Shown one piece after another: positions 34,082-47,183 of a DNA stretch of 64,000 nt (within the stretch, counting starts at the first letter, position 1; every line of letters starts with the position of its first letter). This stretch comes from Piper betle (Eukaryota > Streptophyta > Magnoliopsida > Piperales > Piperaceae). A program made the position numbers and the translations under genes. Where the stretch lies: assembly GCA_033002965.1 (NCBI GenBank), contig JAURVB010013596.1, positions 1 to 64,000 on the forward strand, read 5' to 3'. Under the pieces are notes generated by a model. That model searched no databases. It was given only the letters and a program-made list of their open reading frames with translations, and was not told where the DNA came from.

Positions 34082-37000
34082 ATGAGTGGCGACGAGGAGG
34101 TTAAGGTGAAGTTTCGTCGTGTGAAATCCTCCGAGAAACCTCCCAAGGTCCCTGGTTCTGTGCGTCCCGCGGAGAAGAATGGTTTGACTTCGGATGCGAA
34201 GTTTAGCCTTGATGGTAGACTGTTGATCGACCACACACAGTTGTTTGTCGGGCCAAAGATTGGAGAAGGAGCTCATGGGAAGGTTTATGAGGGAAAGTAC
34301 GTTTTTTCTACTTTTTATTGATTGCTTCTTGTTGAGTGCGTTTGTAAAAAGTTTGGATGTATATGACAAGTTTTGAGGTTTAAGCACTATTCTCCTGTTT
34401 GATGCCTGCTGTAAGCTGGTTAGAATGTTAGTATTTGCCTGTACTTTCTGCAAGTTTTGGTTTTTTTTATGTTAGTTAGTTTTGCCTGTACTTTTTTCAA
34501 GTTTTGTTTTTTTTATGTTAGTTAGTTTTGCCTGTACTTTTTGCAAGTTTTTTTCTTTAATGTTAGTTAGTTTTGCATGTACTTTTTGCAAGTTTTTTTT
34601 TAAAAAAACTTTCTTGTTAGTTGTTCCGTACCCGGTTGCACTATTTAGTTTTAGATATTTGAATAAATAATGTCTATTAAGATTTTCTCGTCAATTATTC
34701 TCCTTGCTATTATGGACTTTCTCCTCTCTTCTCTGATGCGTGTGTTATAAGCTGTGGTAGAAGGCAGATCCGACTAACTTTTTGCGCTTTGGCCAAAGGA
34801 TGTACTGTGATTGTCACTTTTAAGATTTAAATGAACACCTCAAAGCTTGTATTCATAAGCTAATATTCAACATTTCCGAGTATAAATTTTAGGAATCAAT
34901 GTAGCAATTAACTTCCCTGTTTCTGGGGGTTACTTTTTGTTTGTGGTGTCCATGATCAAACCTCGTGTACTTGTGATGTAACATTTTAAGGATCTTTCAT
35001 AATGATGGGTTATTTGATGCTGTATTGAAACCTGTCATGTTGTTTCATGTGAGGGACATTTCTCTTTGCAGCATAAAATTTTCAACTCTGTTCTGGCGAT
35101 GGTCATAGGAGCTTTGTTGTATCGCTTGTTGTGGATATCAGTTTTTTCTGTAGCATTCATAGTTTGGCTGCGAGCCTGCCATTATTATTTTTTCCATTTT
35201 TTATTTTCCGAACTCTGAGATATGTCTCAATTTCAGGTACATAAACCAGCTTGTAGCAATTAAAGTACTCCAAGGTGGAAAGACACCAGAAGAAAAAATG
35301 GCTCTTGAAGGTCGCTTTGTCAGGGAAGTTAATATGATGGCTAGAGTGAAACATGAAAACCTTGTGAAGGTGTGTGATTAGTATAGTTCCACTAAGGAAA
35401 GTTTCATCTGTTTTGGTGGAGATTTCATTACCATCAATATGGATGCATGATTTGAGTTGCTTCTGTGATTACTGTTTGTAAGAAGGAAAGTAAAAATAAA
35501 CCTTTTCTCATTCTTATAATTTATGTTTGATAAATATGGCTGCGATCAATCCTCAATCCTCAATATGCGTGTCCATTTGGAAATTAGAACTATGATTTTC
35601 ACTTCTTTGAGTATATATTTCACCTAAATTTTAAGATACTAATCCTTTGGTTTGCAGTTCATTGGAGCTTGCAAGGATCCTCTCATGGTTATAGTGACTG
35701 AACTGTTGCCTGGGATGTCACTCCGGAAATTTTTGATGAGTATCCGCCCCAAGCTACTGGATCTTCATGTGGCTATAAATTTTCCCTTGATATTGCTAAG
35801 GCCATGGATTGTCTACATGCAAATGGGATTATTCATAGAGATCTAAAGCCTGGTATAATTTTGTCCTAATTTTGCCCACAAAGATGGCACTTTAATTTGC
35901 ACCTTTGATTGTTGGCATCCATAGTTATGCATTTTTAAACTTGAAGGCATCTTTTGTTAATAGCTGTAACAACTGCTTTGCTACGTAACTGCTATATCAC
36001 TGTTTCATTATTAAGGCTTGGTTTTATTCCCTAGCTTTGAATTAGAAGTAGCATACCCTTAAATTCACTGTTGTTTAAGGCTGTCGATATAATATAATTG
36101 CATTGGTTAGGGTGCTCTTCTGAATATTGGCATCTTAGTGTTGCATGTTGTTTCATCTCAGATAATTTGTTACTCACTGAAAATCATAAATCCATAAAAC
36201 TCGCGGACTTCGGACTTGCAAGAGAAGAGACTGTCACTGAGATGATGACTGCAGAAACTGGTACATATCGCTGGATGGCTCCTGAGGTAGGATTCAAAAT
36301 TGTGTTGTTTAATTGATGCCACTTCTTTTCCCCCTCCCTCTCTCAACAAGTTTCTTATGTTATGTGCTAGTTTAGAATATTTATTACAGGACCTACAACA
36401 TGCGTAAAAAGTTACTTTTGCACGTCAGGCTAGGTTCATTTTCCATTTATATGTGAATAAGTAGTAGCATTTTTTGAGGTTATTTAGTTGTAATATTACC
36501 TGGTTCGACTCTTAGTAGTTAGTACTTGATAGTTTCTGACTAACATTTGCTTCTCATTAAGGGTAACTGTGAGTTGATAAAATTATGATCATGCTCATCC
36601 CCAAGTTAGATTAATATTATAGTGGGCTGCACAATGAGATATTTGAAAATTCAATTTCTTAAAATTGGAAATTTTATATTGCAGTTGTATAGCACAGTTA
36701 CCCTCCGACATGGGGAGAAGAAGCATTACAATAACAAGGTTGATGTCTATAGTTTTGGCATTGTCTTGTGGGAGCTTTTGACTAATCGAATGCCCTTTGA
36801 AGGCATGTCCAATTTACAGGCTGCCTATGCTGCTGCATTTAAGGTTGGTATTTACTGGAGTAATCGCATTTCGATTGTCATGCTATTATGCTATTCTTTT
36901 GATTCTGCAACTTTCCTCTTGAAATATGTTTAATCAATGAGCTAATGCAATTTCCTATTTTTTTTCTTGGCAAAAGCAAACTAGACCTACTCTCCCAGAT

Positions 37001-37258
37001 GACCTGCCGGAGGAATTACTCTACATTATACGTTCATGCTGGGTTGAAGATCCAAATATGCGTCCGACTTTCAGCCAAATTGTCCGCATGTTGAATGAAT
37101 TTTTGTTCACACTTCCAGCCCTAGAGCCGGATCCAGAGACAATTCAATCATTGCCAAGCCATGAAATTTCCTCCGAGTCATCTACGCGAGCCAGGAGGAA
37201 GTTTTCTTTCTTTCGCCAAATTTTCCCGCTGAAAAAGGCTGCAAAGAATACAACTTAA
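34082..37258 (+). CDS. Raf-like (ATN1-type) Ser/Thr/Tyr protein kinase, six exons, one-base frameshift in exon 3
   Basis: Exons: 34082-34296, 35237-35369, 35658-35852, 36162-36286, 36685-36843, 36977-37258, all GT-AG. Motifs: glycine loop GEGAHG (61-66), lysine K81 in VAIK, HRDLKP (about 176-181), DFG (197-199), the GTYRWMAPE activation-segment motif and [13 protein letters not shown]. This is the plant group C Raf-like MAPKKK pattern, close to Arabidopsis ATN1. The summed exons are 1109 nt, one short of a multiple of three. The reading frame slips after residue 158 (near 35783, TTTCCC where a GCC codon is expected) and stops at 35844-35846, before the catalytic loop. All later exons are open and conserved in the expected frame, which would give 369 aa. 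Either the deletion is an assembly error or the gene was inactivated very recently. Confidence 0.85.
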
Positions 37259-37404
37259 CTGGTATAATGTAGAAACTCGTTCCTTCCATCCCTTCTCTGT
37301 AGAATCCCTCAAATGTAGATCATCCATCCATCTTTGTGATCTTCTCCTTTGATCATCATAGCTTTAAGAGTTTAGTGCGTATAGTTGCTGCAAAATTATA
37401 GCTG

Positions 37405-38850
37405 TTCCACCATGTCTTTGCTCTAACTCCTGAATTCTCTTCAATATCCTCTCTTCCATACTGGGATTACCGTGAAAGCTACAAGCACACCCAAAGGCGT
37501 TCTCTATAAAATCACGTTAACCATGATGGGCGGCATGTCTATTATCAGCTGTTCTGCTTTCTCAAGCCTTCCGCACCTCCACCAACATATCCACCATACA
37601 GCCGTGGTGCATGAGGTCAGGAACAACTCCATTATCCTGGTTCATAGCTTGAAAAATATTGAAGCCTTCCTCTACTAACCACCCATGGCTACAGGCACCT
37701 AAAACGTAAAGAAATGTCACCCTATTTGGCTTCAAGTTGAATTTTTCCATCTCCTTAAATTGTTCCAACGCTTTTCTAGCCATCCCATTCATTGCTAATG
37801 CCGAGATCAAGGTGGTCCATGACACCAAATTTTTCTCCAAGTTCACCTCAAATAATTTCACTACACCTTCAATTGATCCACATTTTCCATACATATCCAT
37901 CATTGCATTACAAACACGCATATCAGAAAAGATACAAGAAACTTTCTCCGTGTAAGCATAGATTGACTGAGCAATTTTCAAGTCGCCTAAACTGAAAACT
38001 GCTGGCATAACAGTTACAACGGTTATTCCATTAGGTTTGATGGAATCTGCCATCATTTGATTAAAGAGACTCAGAGCTTATTTTGGCCTATTGGCCCGAG
38101 TGAAACCAGTCAATTATTCCAGTCCAAGACACTGAATTCCTGCGTGGCATTTTCTTGAAAATAGAAACAGCAAAATCAAGTTCACCGCATTTGATCAAAC
38201 CAGTGACCATTACATTCCATGTGACTTGAGTTTTTGTTTGCACGACTTCAAATATTTTACCAGCATCAGATATCAATGCACACATCAAGTACATGTTAAG
38301 GAGGGCAGTTCCCACATAAACGTGTAATTGAAGACCCACCTTAATGATATGACAATGCAATTGAGTTCCCCGAATTGAATCGATCAGATTTGCAGCAGCC
38401 TTTGGAAGGAAAGCAATAATGAAGCTATCTGAATGTAAACCTTCTGCATTTCATTGAAAAGATTGAATGCATGCCATGGTACACTGCCCTGGGAAGATTC
38501 CTGATTAATCTACTCCAAATTGATACTCCAACTTCAGTACTAGTGCTATGGTAGGAGCCAGTTGTTGCAAACTGACAGGGGACTTGATTTTCTTGGTCAG
38601 GCCATCAAATTTTTGCAGTAAATTAAGGATATGCAATTCGGTTGGCTTCTGAATATTGTTGCATAAGGACCGATTCAAATTCATCATCCGCTTCTCCATC
38701 ACCAAAGTAGAGCATCGCCGGAACTTGGCAATAGATGAAATCATAAGCAGGCCCTTTCCCGTAGTCAGAATCTAGCAAATGTCTGGAGGATCAGCTTTGA
38801 GCACTCCAACTCTATGGCGTGTACGACAACCATGCTCATTAACCATGCAA
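37405..38850 (-). pseudogene. Decayed PPR protein gene, copy of the gene at 53285-54856
   Basis: Aligns along its length with the intact 523-aa PPR gene, same strand. It lacks the last 50 or so codons: homology begins at the CACCATGTCTTT shared with 53430. The frame is broken into pieces (38056-37562, 38360-38088, 38744-38505) by small indels, including loss of 14 bp near 38432 relative to the intact copy. PPR motifs such as VCNAMMDMYGKCGSIEGV are still readable. It ends about 150 bp from the kinase stop codon, tail to tail. Confidence 0.85.
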
Positions 38851-39159
38851 ATATAGACCAAAAATTACTGAGACGCATTACATATCAATAGTCATGACAA
38901 AAATGAGATGCAAATGAGGCCAAACTCAAAAATAAGAACTCTTTCATTTAAGAAACCAGGAGGCAAAGGCAACCACAAAATCGAGAAACAGCAGTCAAAA
39001 TTTAACAAAGATCCAATCGTAAGACTTCAACTATTCAATCGAGATGGAAAACATAATTCCACATTTCCGATTTAATAGTGCATAAATTCGAGAATTTACA
39101 CTGAAAAAAGCAACTGTTACAAACCATGGAGAAAGTGTTAAGTTTGTCTCAATTTTAAG

Positions 39160-40130
39160 TTCCCCAGTTCATGCTTGGCTACAAGCAGATTTTTGGAAAC
39201 CCCAACCTTTTTCATGCTTTTTCTAACATCTTCAACAATATTCCATCTTCCTGCTTCAGCATATATATTAGAAAGTAGAACATAATCCCCATCAGAAAGT
39301 GCTTCTAACTCAGAGAGCTGGTTAATTGCTTCTTCTGCCGGCTCTACATTTTTTAGTGGACACTACAAGCTCCCAAACTAGTCCTCTATAGTACACCATT
39401 AGCTGGGAACGGCATCGATTTGATTATTTCGTATGCATCATTCAACAAACCCCATCTACTTAATAAATCAAACATACAACCATAGTGCTTAATAGCAGGC
39501 CAAATATTGTATTTTGCAACCATTTGACTGAAAAAATGACACCCTTCTTTTACAAGGCCTTTATGATTACATGCAATGAGAATGACAATAAAGGTGACGC
39601 TATTTGGAAGAACTCTGCTTTCTTTCTTCTGCATGGACTCAAATACATTGAGTGCTTGCACACAATATCCATGAACAGCCAGAGACATAATCATTGAATT
39701 CCAACAGCTGCCATGCTTCGAACCCATGCCATCAAATATTTGACGAGCCATAGTCAAGTTTCCGCATTTACCATACACATCCTAAGACACCTTCAACTTT
39801 GAAATTCCTCTCTAGCATAAACTTTGAAAATGTACACCTGTTTCTAGTGCCCAAATTTCTGCACAAGCACCCAAAAGTGAAACCAATGTTATCTCAGTAG
39901 GGCTTATTCCACTAATCTGCATTGCTGAAATAGGTTTAGTGCTGTCTCGTAATCTCTAGTTTGAATGAAACCAGAAAGTCAAGAATTCCAAGAAATTGAG
40001 TCTCGATCGGGCATCCACGTGAAAATACTGCATGCAACATCATTATTACTCGACTTCACATGCTGAGTAACCATGTTATTATTTTAAAAGAACATTATTT
40101 TCAGGGATCATTGCTAGAAGGGACTCAGCT
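39160..40130 (-). pseudogene. Decayed 3' half of a second PPR gene, copy of 55173-56142
   Basis: Homologous to the C-terminal part of the PPR gene at 55173-56778. Homology stops at about 40130 (56142 in the other copy), immediately before a long AAT repeat array, so the 5' half is missing. The longest remaining frame is 39778-39386. It keeps TTGGAATTC at 39983-39990, where the other copy has lost one G, but it has its own in-frame TGA three codons on. Confidence 0.85.
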
Positions 40131-40149
40131 GATTTGGTATCTGTTTAAC

Positions 40150-40460
40150 TATAAATAATAATAATTATTATTATTATTGTTATTATTATTATTATTAGTA
40201 ATAATAACGGTAACAATAATAATAATATTAATAATTATACTAATAATAATAATGATAATGATAAGAGTAATAATAGTAATAATAATAGTAATAGTAATAA
40301 TAATATTAATAGTAATACTAATAATAATAATAATAATAGTAGCTTAAGAGTAATGATAATAGTAATAATAGTAATAGTAATGATAATAATAATAGTAATA
40401 GTAATAATAGTAATGTAATAATAATAATAATAGTAATGTAATAATTATAATAATAATAAT
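40150..40460. repeat. Imperfect (AAT)n trinucleotide array 1
   Basis: About 310 bp of AAT/TAG/TAC triplets beginning with a TTA run and switching to TAA/AAT, with interspersed variants such as GATAATGATAAGAG. It abuts the breakpoint of the PPR pseudogene. Confidence 0.9.
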
Positions 40461-40585
40461 GTTTGCATTAATTTGTTACGTGGCTAAGTTTGGAGATTCG
40501 GATGAATGAATCCAATGGTTCAGAGATTACAAAAGTTTGTGCAAAAACTAGAAATAAATGTTCAAGATGCAAGCGCCTAGGTATA

Positions 40586-40616
<31 letters not shown>

Positions 40617-40760
40617 GTAATAATAACGGTAATAATAATAATAATAGTAATAATTATATTAATAATAATAATGATAATAGTAATAGTAATAATAGTAATA
40701 ATAATATTAATAGTAATACTAATAATAATAATAGTAATAGTAGCCGTAAGAGTAACGATA

Positions 40761-40796
<36 letters not shown>

Positions 40797-40947
40797 TAAT
40801 AATTATAGTAATAATAATGTTTGCATTAGTTTGTTAAGTGGCTAAGTTTGGAGATTCGGAGAATGAGTCCATGTGGTTCAGAGATTACAAAAGTTTTGTG
40901 CAGAAAAACTAGAAATAAACGTTCAAGATGCAAGCGCCTAGGTGTTG
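40459..40947. repeat. Tandem duplication of a spacer plus AAT array, period about 357 bp
   Basis: About 130 bp beginning GTTTGCATTA and ending AAGCGCCTAGGT occurs at 40459-40592 and again at 40818-40947, with a few substitutions and small indels. Together with the two triplet arrays this is a direct duplication of a composite unit. Confidence 0.85.
40583..40817. repeat. Imperfect (AAT)n trinucleotide array 2
   Basis: A second array with the same order of variants (TTA run, AGTAATAATAACGG, then AAT units), separated from the first by a non-repetitive spacer that is itself duplicated. The poly-Asn/Ile open frame across it is a by-product. Confidence 0.9.
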
Positions 40948-43414
40948 GGAGTTGGTGCCGCAACGCTCAACAATCTGTGTTTGAGTGAACCAACTTTTAA
41001 TTTTTTACCCATGTCACGGAGCTGGATCAGCATTGTGATGCTACAACAATGCCTTTTTCTTGTAACTCATTTGATTTTTATTTGATTTTAGCAAAGCAAA
41101 GTTTGGGTTAGCAAGCTGTCTGAGCATAAAATTATGAGTTATAATATATTTTAAATTTATTATGATCTATCTTATTTTTAAATCATTTTTTAAGGGAGTA
41201 AAATAATTCACAAACTTGTTATGAACATGTAATAAATTATACAAACAATGCTAATTTATTATTTTATTTTATGATTTGTTTAATTATCATGATAACCTAT
41301 TATCTAAACTTCAAAATATGACATCAAATTTAATCATAAATTAAATTTCTTTTTCTTTAATGATAATTCTATCCTATTCGTCTATAAAACTTATATAAAA
41401 ACATAAATCTGGATTAAAATCATGCACAAATCAATTCAATAAGTAAAAAATATGATAATGTATGATATGCATGCATAAACTCCATGAAATTATTATCTAG
41501 GTTCAAATTAATAACCTTAACCTTGTTAATTTCTCTTAGAAGATAAGCCCTAGTGTTCATTTCTTGAAAAACTAGGGTTAATATGATCCAAAATTGCCAA
41601 ATCTCAAAGGAGGAAAGGTTTGAAGACAATTTTCTCCACAAAAGAACCAAGGAAGATTGAAGAAAAGGCCAGGACGTTGCAGCTACAATGAGAAGGAGAG
41701 AACAACGTTGATTGTAATTAGGAAGGATAGGGTTGTTTCTCATATCCTTATATACCTCTTACCCCTCTTAAGATCCAATTATTCACTTCCTCACCCGCGC
41801 AAGAGAAAAATGCTAAGGGGTTAATACCCATTTATTTAAATATTTGTTTGCTTAAGCAACAAAAATTCCTAACATATTTATACGATCTAGTAAACCTCAT
41901 CTAAGATGAATATATGTTGTGTCCTTAACCGGAATTGACCCGTATACACAGTTTAGATACAATATTATTATGAACACGCTTGACTCCACTTAGATTAACC
42001 TGTCAGTTAACATTTATTTTATCATAATGAATACCTGTCGTGATATGAACTTGGCTAACACATAACCGTATCCAACTTACTCACTATAGTTTTTTCCTTA
42101 TTGTCAGTTTACTTAATAACTTGTTTTCTTGTTATGTCCAATCAAACTTTCATAAACAAATTCCTTTATGTCTTATTATGTTCCAAAAAATATATTATTT
42201 AGATCATATACTCTTAATATTTTCAATGGAACATCAATTCGATGAAGGTCGTTTGTCTGAAAAAAATATCGTGTCGATCATATGCCATTTTGAATTTTTC
42301 TTGTTTATCTATTGACTTATAAAAATTATAACTCTTACTAAAGTAATTCAATTGACATGATTCGTGTTTAATTGGATTCCTTAGAGAGTCTACTTTCCTT
42401 CTTCCCAATTTCAATTTTTAATATATTTTTGGAATTATATATTTTTGAAAATGACATACTCAAACTGTTTAGATTTCAATACTTAGGATTTTTGTCTGAG
42501 TATTACAAGTATAATAATCCAATGTTCATGATAGTTCTCCCTCTAAAATTCTATAACTTTAAGAAAAAAATCTCTAAAAATCGTGGACTTGCCACATGGA
42601 AGAAAACAATCTTCTTTTATATTATTAATATATATAAACTTTTAAATATGTCCTTTTTTAGAATTTTCATTTAATAAAAAATTATATATTTTTTATTATA
42701 TAATATCCCAATAATGTATAAATTATCAATACACATAAATAACAAGATATTTGGCAATAATTCAAATTAATTATAAGAAAAATTAAGTTAACTACACCTT
42801 ATAATCATATAAGTTATATGACCTACACGTGTCATTTGAATCTTCTTTAATGGTAGAGTGGATTGGTAAGAGGTTGATAAATTTTTTTATTTCAATAAGA
42901 CTTACATTAGGATTTTTTTAAGAACAAACTAGTTTAAAGATATTTTAAATTTAATCTTTATTGCAATTATTTTAATAATTAAAATGAAATGTTTATAATA
43001 TTAAATTGATTTGGAATATATAAATATTTAAATGATATATTTTTTATATTTATCTATATAAATTTTAAATTACTCTAAATAAAAGATGTGAAGCTTGAAC
43101 GAAGCGAATTAAACGTGTGTTCTCAGGTTCCAGTCATAGTTTATTAAATTATTAATTTTAAACCAGGCTTTCATTCCTCGCAAACTTAATTAAGTGGGCA
43201 AACTAAAATGGCTAATTATGCCCGGCGGCTAAGACTAGTCAAAAAGTCAAACCTGGGAATGGGTTTCTTGTAAAAAACATCATATTCCTGCCCATTTGTT
43301 CAGACCCACGTCGCCTCGTGTTTTTCCCGTCGCCCTCTCTCCCTTTCTCCCTTCGCCTGATCAAAGCAGCTCACATTTGGCGATCCAACAACTGCTCGTC
43401 GTCTTCAAAATGGC
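40948..43414. other. AT-rich intergenic DNA upstream of the reticulon gene
   Basis: No gene seen. Open frames are short and AT-driven. The part after 43300 is GC-richer and probably holds the reticulon promoter and leader. Confidence 0.5.
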
Positions 43415-43754
43415 GTTTTTCTTGCTCCGATCGAGCTCTTCTTCTCAGAGATCCATTTTTTTACTCGATTGATGATGGTATGTGGATGTTTATCTCCCAT
43501 TATCTTGTAGGCGTTTGATTTTTTTTTTTTTTGGCTTTTTTGTGATTTTTTTGTTTATTGTGTGATTGTCTGGTCATTCTCTCGCAATCTGATGTTTCTT
43601 GGACGTGGTTGATCATGTCGTGAGGAGTCTAAGCTGATTGAGTTTTGATGTATGTGTAAAAATTTTCGTTTTGACTTTAGTATTTGCTTGCGAGAGTTGT
43701 TGGTTGTTGTTGTCGATTGAAGGCATTGTGTTTTGTTGCGCAATAGATCATCAT

Positions 43755-46700
43755 ATGATGGATAATGTAGAAGACTTGCTTGGCGCTGGGAGCAATGGGG
43801 ATTTCGGAAGGGACAGGCTGCACGATGTTAATAGCTCTTCGGCCCCTGCTGGCTCTGAAAGTGGTTGGCTTGGGAGGCAGAAGTCCATCCACCAGATCAT
43901 GGGTGGTGGGAAAGGTAAAAAAACAAAAAAGCACATATTGTTTTAGTAGGTTGCAGGTTGATTTAGCAAACTTCTAGGCATGTCAAAAAAAATTTTCATT
44001 TATCTTGTGAGCTCCAAATTTGAAATGTTGATGTTGAAAACTTTTGTACCTAAATCTAGTCGTTTGAAGTCTTTTTATATAATGTACCAAAATCCAAGAT
44101 ACTAACCTTGATGTATGTTGAAAGTGGTAATAAAAGGGCAGATGATGGTGGGTGCTTGGGGTGGTCAAGAGAAGAGACAAACTTAAACAAGCTATGGAAA
44201 ATGATAAGTAGGAAGTTCTTCTGAAGAAAAAAGAAGGGAATTTTTGCATGGAAGCTATGAGGTACTGGGATAATAGTTAAGGAGATCTCAGATGGAATTG
44301 AGCTTCTTGGAGATTCAAGACAATAACATCTTTTATTCAGCTGATACCCTTGATACTGATATTTATGCAAAGAATGGATACGTTGGAGCTCCTAAGGAAA
44401 TGAGTTTTTTCAGCCCTGACATGCTTATGAATGAAATACAATGAATATGCTTGTGAAATAGACTGATTTTACTTCTTCTGAAACTAGTTCACGTAGAAAT
44501 GACAGCTCAGCTTTCAACTTGTTCAGAATTCCTTATGTATTCAATCCTGCAAAGAATTCTCAACCTTGTTAAAGTCAAAATCTATATTTATGTTATCATT
44601 GTCTTCACTAAATCTATGTACACATGACTGACAGCTGCTGATGTCATCTTGTGGAGACACCAGCGCATTTCTTTTGGAATTATGGTGGTTTTTACTGTTG
44701 GTTGGCTCGTGGTTGAGAGGTCCGGACTGTCATTTTTAACAATTTCCTCAGATGTTCTACTTGTTTTAGTTGTCATCTTGTTCGTTCGAGCCAAAGTTGC
44801 AGCCCTTCTGAACAAGTGAGCACTCCTGCTAGCCAAGATTTTTGATTGCTGTGTTTAGATATTGAAAAATTTTTGTTTCCTTTTTTTATGAAAATTTAAG
44901 AATGAATACTTTTTGCTGTTCAAGTAGTAGTTCCAACAAAAGTGTTGTATACATGTGCATTTAGTCATATAAATGAAAGGAGATTATATACTTCACGAAA
45001 AATCATGGTTGATTATTTGGCACATAATGACATTAAAAAATGGCACTAGAATTACTTAAAGAAGAAACTAGAAACTGAATGAGATGTTTTTTAATTATGG
45101 AATTTAAAATTTTTGAATTAATATAGAAACTGGAATGTAGCAGCTGCAGTTTCCTATTAACCCACGAATATGACATCCTAACATGGTTGTGGTTCATCCT
45201 TAAGCTACTTTAGGGTTTGTGAGAGTTGTGATGAAGTTTTTATGTGCTAAGAATGAATATTCTTTCGTTTCATATTTAACCTTTTGCACAATTTGTATTT
45301 TATCTGTTTATTATTGAGCAGGCAGCTACAACCACTGCCAGAATTAGTCCTCTCAGAAGAAATGGTTAACAGTGCAGCTGCCTCTTTTCGTGTTAAAATT
45401 AACTATATGTTACTGATGGCGCATGATATCACTGTTGGGAAGGACTTTAGGCTCTTTTTCATGGTAATAAATGGTGAAATTTTTTGCTCTGCTTGTACTT
45501 GTCATGGCTTTTAATTGCATGCCTGGACTAACAACCAAAATTTTTACTTGTTTAGGTGGGCATCTTCTTATGGATTTTGTCTGTGGTTGGTAGCATTTGC
45601 AGCTTCTTCACTTTTGTATATATTTGTAAGTAAAAAGTGTTGCAAAAAGAATGTGAGTTAGGCAGTTAAACTTACTTGATGTTAGTTTGCTAAGGTAAAG
45701 ATTCTTAAATTTTACAAATATTAATGCACAGTTAATCAAGATAATTATTATTGTCCCTGTAGTAAATATGGCAAGTTGAAGAGGTAATTAAGTACCCAAG
45801 CAGTTTTTTATATCCCATCACTATAAACATGACTTGTTATATATAATGCCAGCTGATGCATGTCACTGCTAATAATTAAGCAGTGTAGCATGCCCATTTA
45901 CAGTGCTTTTGCCGTTGCTAATTGCTTGTTGTGGATTTTGGACATTGTAGGAGAAGTGCAGGCATTTCAATTGTTACTCTTTAACGTAATCCATCGGAAG
46001 CAGCATGGTTGCTCAATTTTAATTATTTCTCCATCGGAATTTTAAGAAAATGGAATTTTTTTTCTTGACAAATTTCATGACTTGTGGTAGGAAAATGAGG
46101 AAATGGTAACTTCTAGTAATTAATCATCATAATGACATCTGACAGAGACTCTCTATGGAGAAAAAAGACAGAGCAAAGTTGGATTACTTGTGCAAGGAAG
46201 TCCTTAATAACTAAGGCTAAGAATGTATAATTTACCTTTTAAACTTTTCTCCAAGGCACCATTTAAACTATGAAAAATTTGGAAGTGTACTGGCATCTAA
46301 ATATGGAGCAGTTTCCCGTGTTTACCAGAATATGAAAATTTGAAAATCAGGTTCCAAATATTTTCTGAATGTTTTGATAACTTTGATTGAGATTGAATAA
46401 TATGAACTTAAAAAAGATCATCTACTCTCTTCTCTGCAAAAACAACAAAAATGCACAACATTTTTTCAAATGTGTAGAAGTTTTGCCTGCTGAATGTATT
46501 TCACACTGTTGCCTCTTGTCTTTGCTTACATTTCTTCGTTGTGCTCATGTCTGTTTGGCTATAAACTTGAGCAAATGCAAAATCCTTCATTACATCTTTA
46601 TCATATGCGTCTCATTGGACTTCTATGTTTTATTTCTTATTTCAGGTATTATTTTCTCTATAACTATTCCAGCATTGTACAGTAAGTACCAAGAACATGT

Positions 46701-46812
46701 TGATAGGTACGCCGGATTGATGCATACAAAGATATCTAAGCATTACAGTGTAGTTGATGAAAACGTTAGAAAGAGGATCCCAAAAGGCTTTTCAAGAGAC
46801 AAAGACAACTGA
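43755..46812 (+). CDS. Reticulon-like protein (plant RTNLB family), 239 aa
   Basis: Five coding exons: 43755-43914, 44635-44815, 45322-45463, 45556-45625, 46646-46812 (720 nt, all phases consistent). A leader intron from 43478 (GTATGT) to 43746 is likely. The first 53 residues are a soluble acidic and glycine-rich N-terminus. The reticulon homology domain starts near residue 54 with two long hydrophobic hairpins: one around [18 protein letters not shown] (about 69-105) and one around [18 protein letters not shown] to IPALY. The C-terminal tail is basic and charged. Reticulons insert these hairpins in the ER membrane and curve tubules. The start is the first of two adjacent ATGs. The 5' third of the gene has an inverted copy at 56806-58230. 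Confidence 0.93.
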
Positions 46813-47183
46813 TACTTCCACCATTTCATGCAATTGCATTTGTTTCTCCACTTGTGGTCTTTGAGTCTTTGCAATATTTTGTTGTCGCGGTTTCAAATAT
46901 TTATGACTGAAAAATTGCCATTGGCAAGCCGAAGTCTCTGTACCTGGTGTATTCATTTAAAATTTTTGATCTGATGCTTCATTTTTTTCTTTATTTAAGT
47001 TTTTTCGGAAGCTAGAATATAGTTGTTTGACAATTGAGGATGGTAGAAGCACGTTTAGATGTATGGCATATGTATTGCAGTTGAAATTTACTGCAAGCAT
47101 AATCTTTTTTCTTCCCGAGTATCCATATTGTTAAATTTGGCACAATAAAGATAACATATTACAGTCCTTAAACAAGCTGTTTC

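Noticed and set aside
35775..35846. Programmed ribosomal frameshift in the kinase gene
   Set aside because: No nuclear plant kinase is known to use one, and a single lost base in a conserved GCC codon explains it more simply.
40490..40837. Asn/Ile homopolymer-rich open frame resembling a prion-like low-complexity protein
   Set aside because: Direct translation of an (AAT)n microsatellite.
46387..46812. A separate 141-codon gene at the end of the reticulon locus
   Set aside because: It is the last reticulon exon read through with its preceding intron; the acceptor at 46645 gives a consistent phase.
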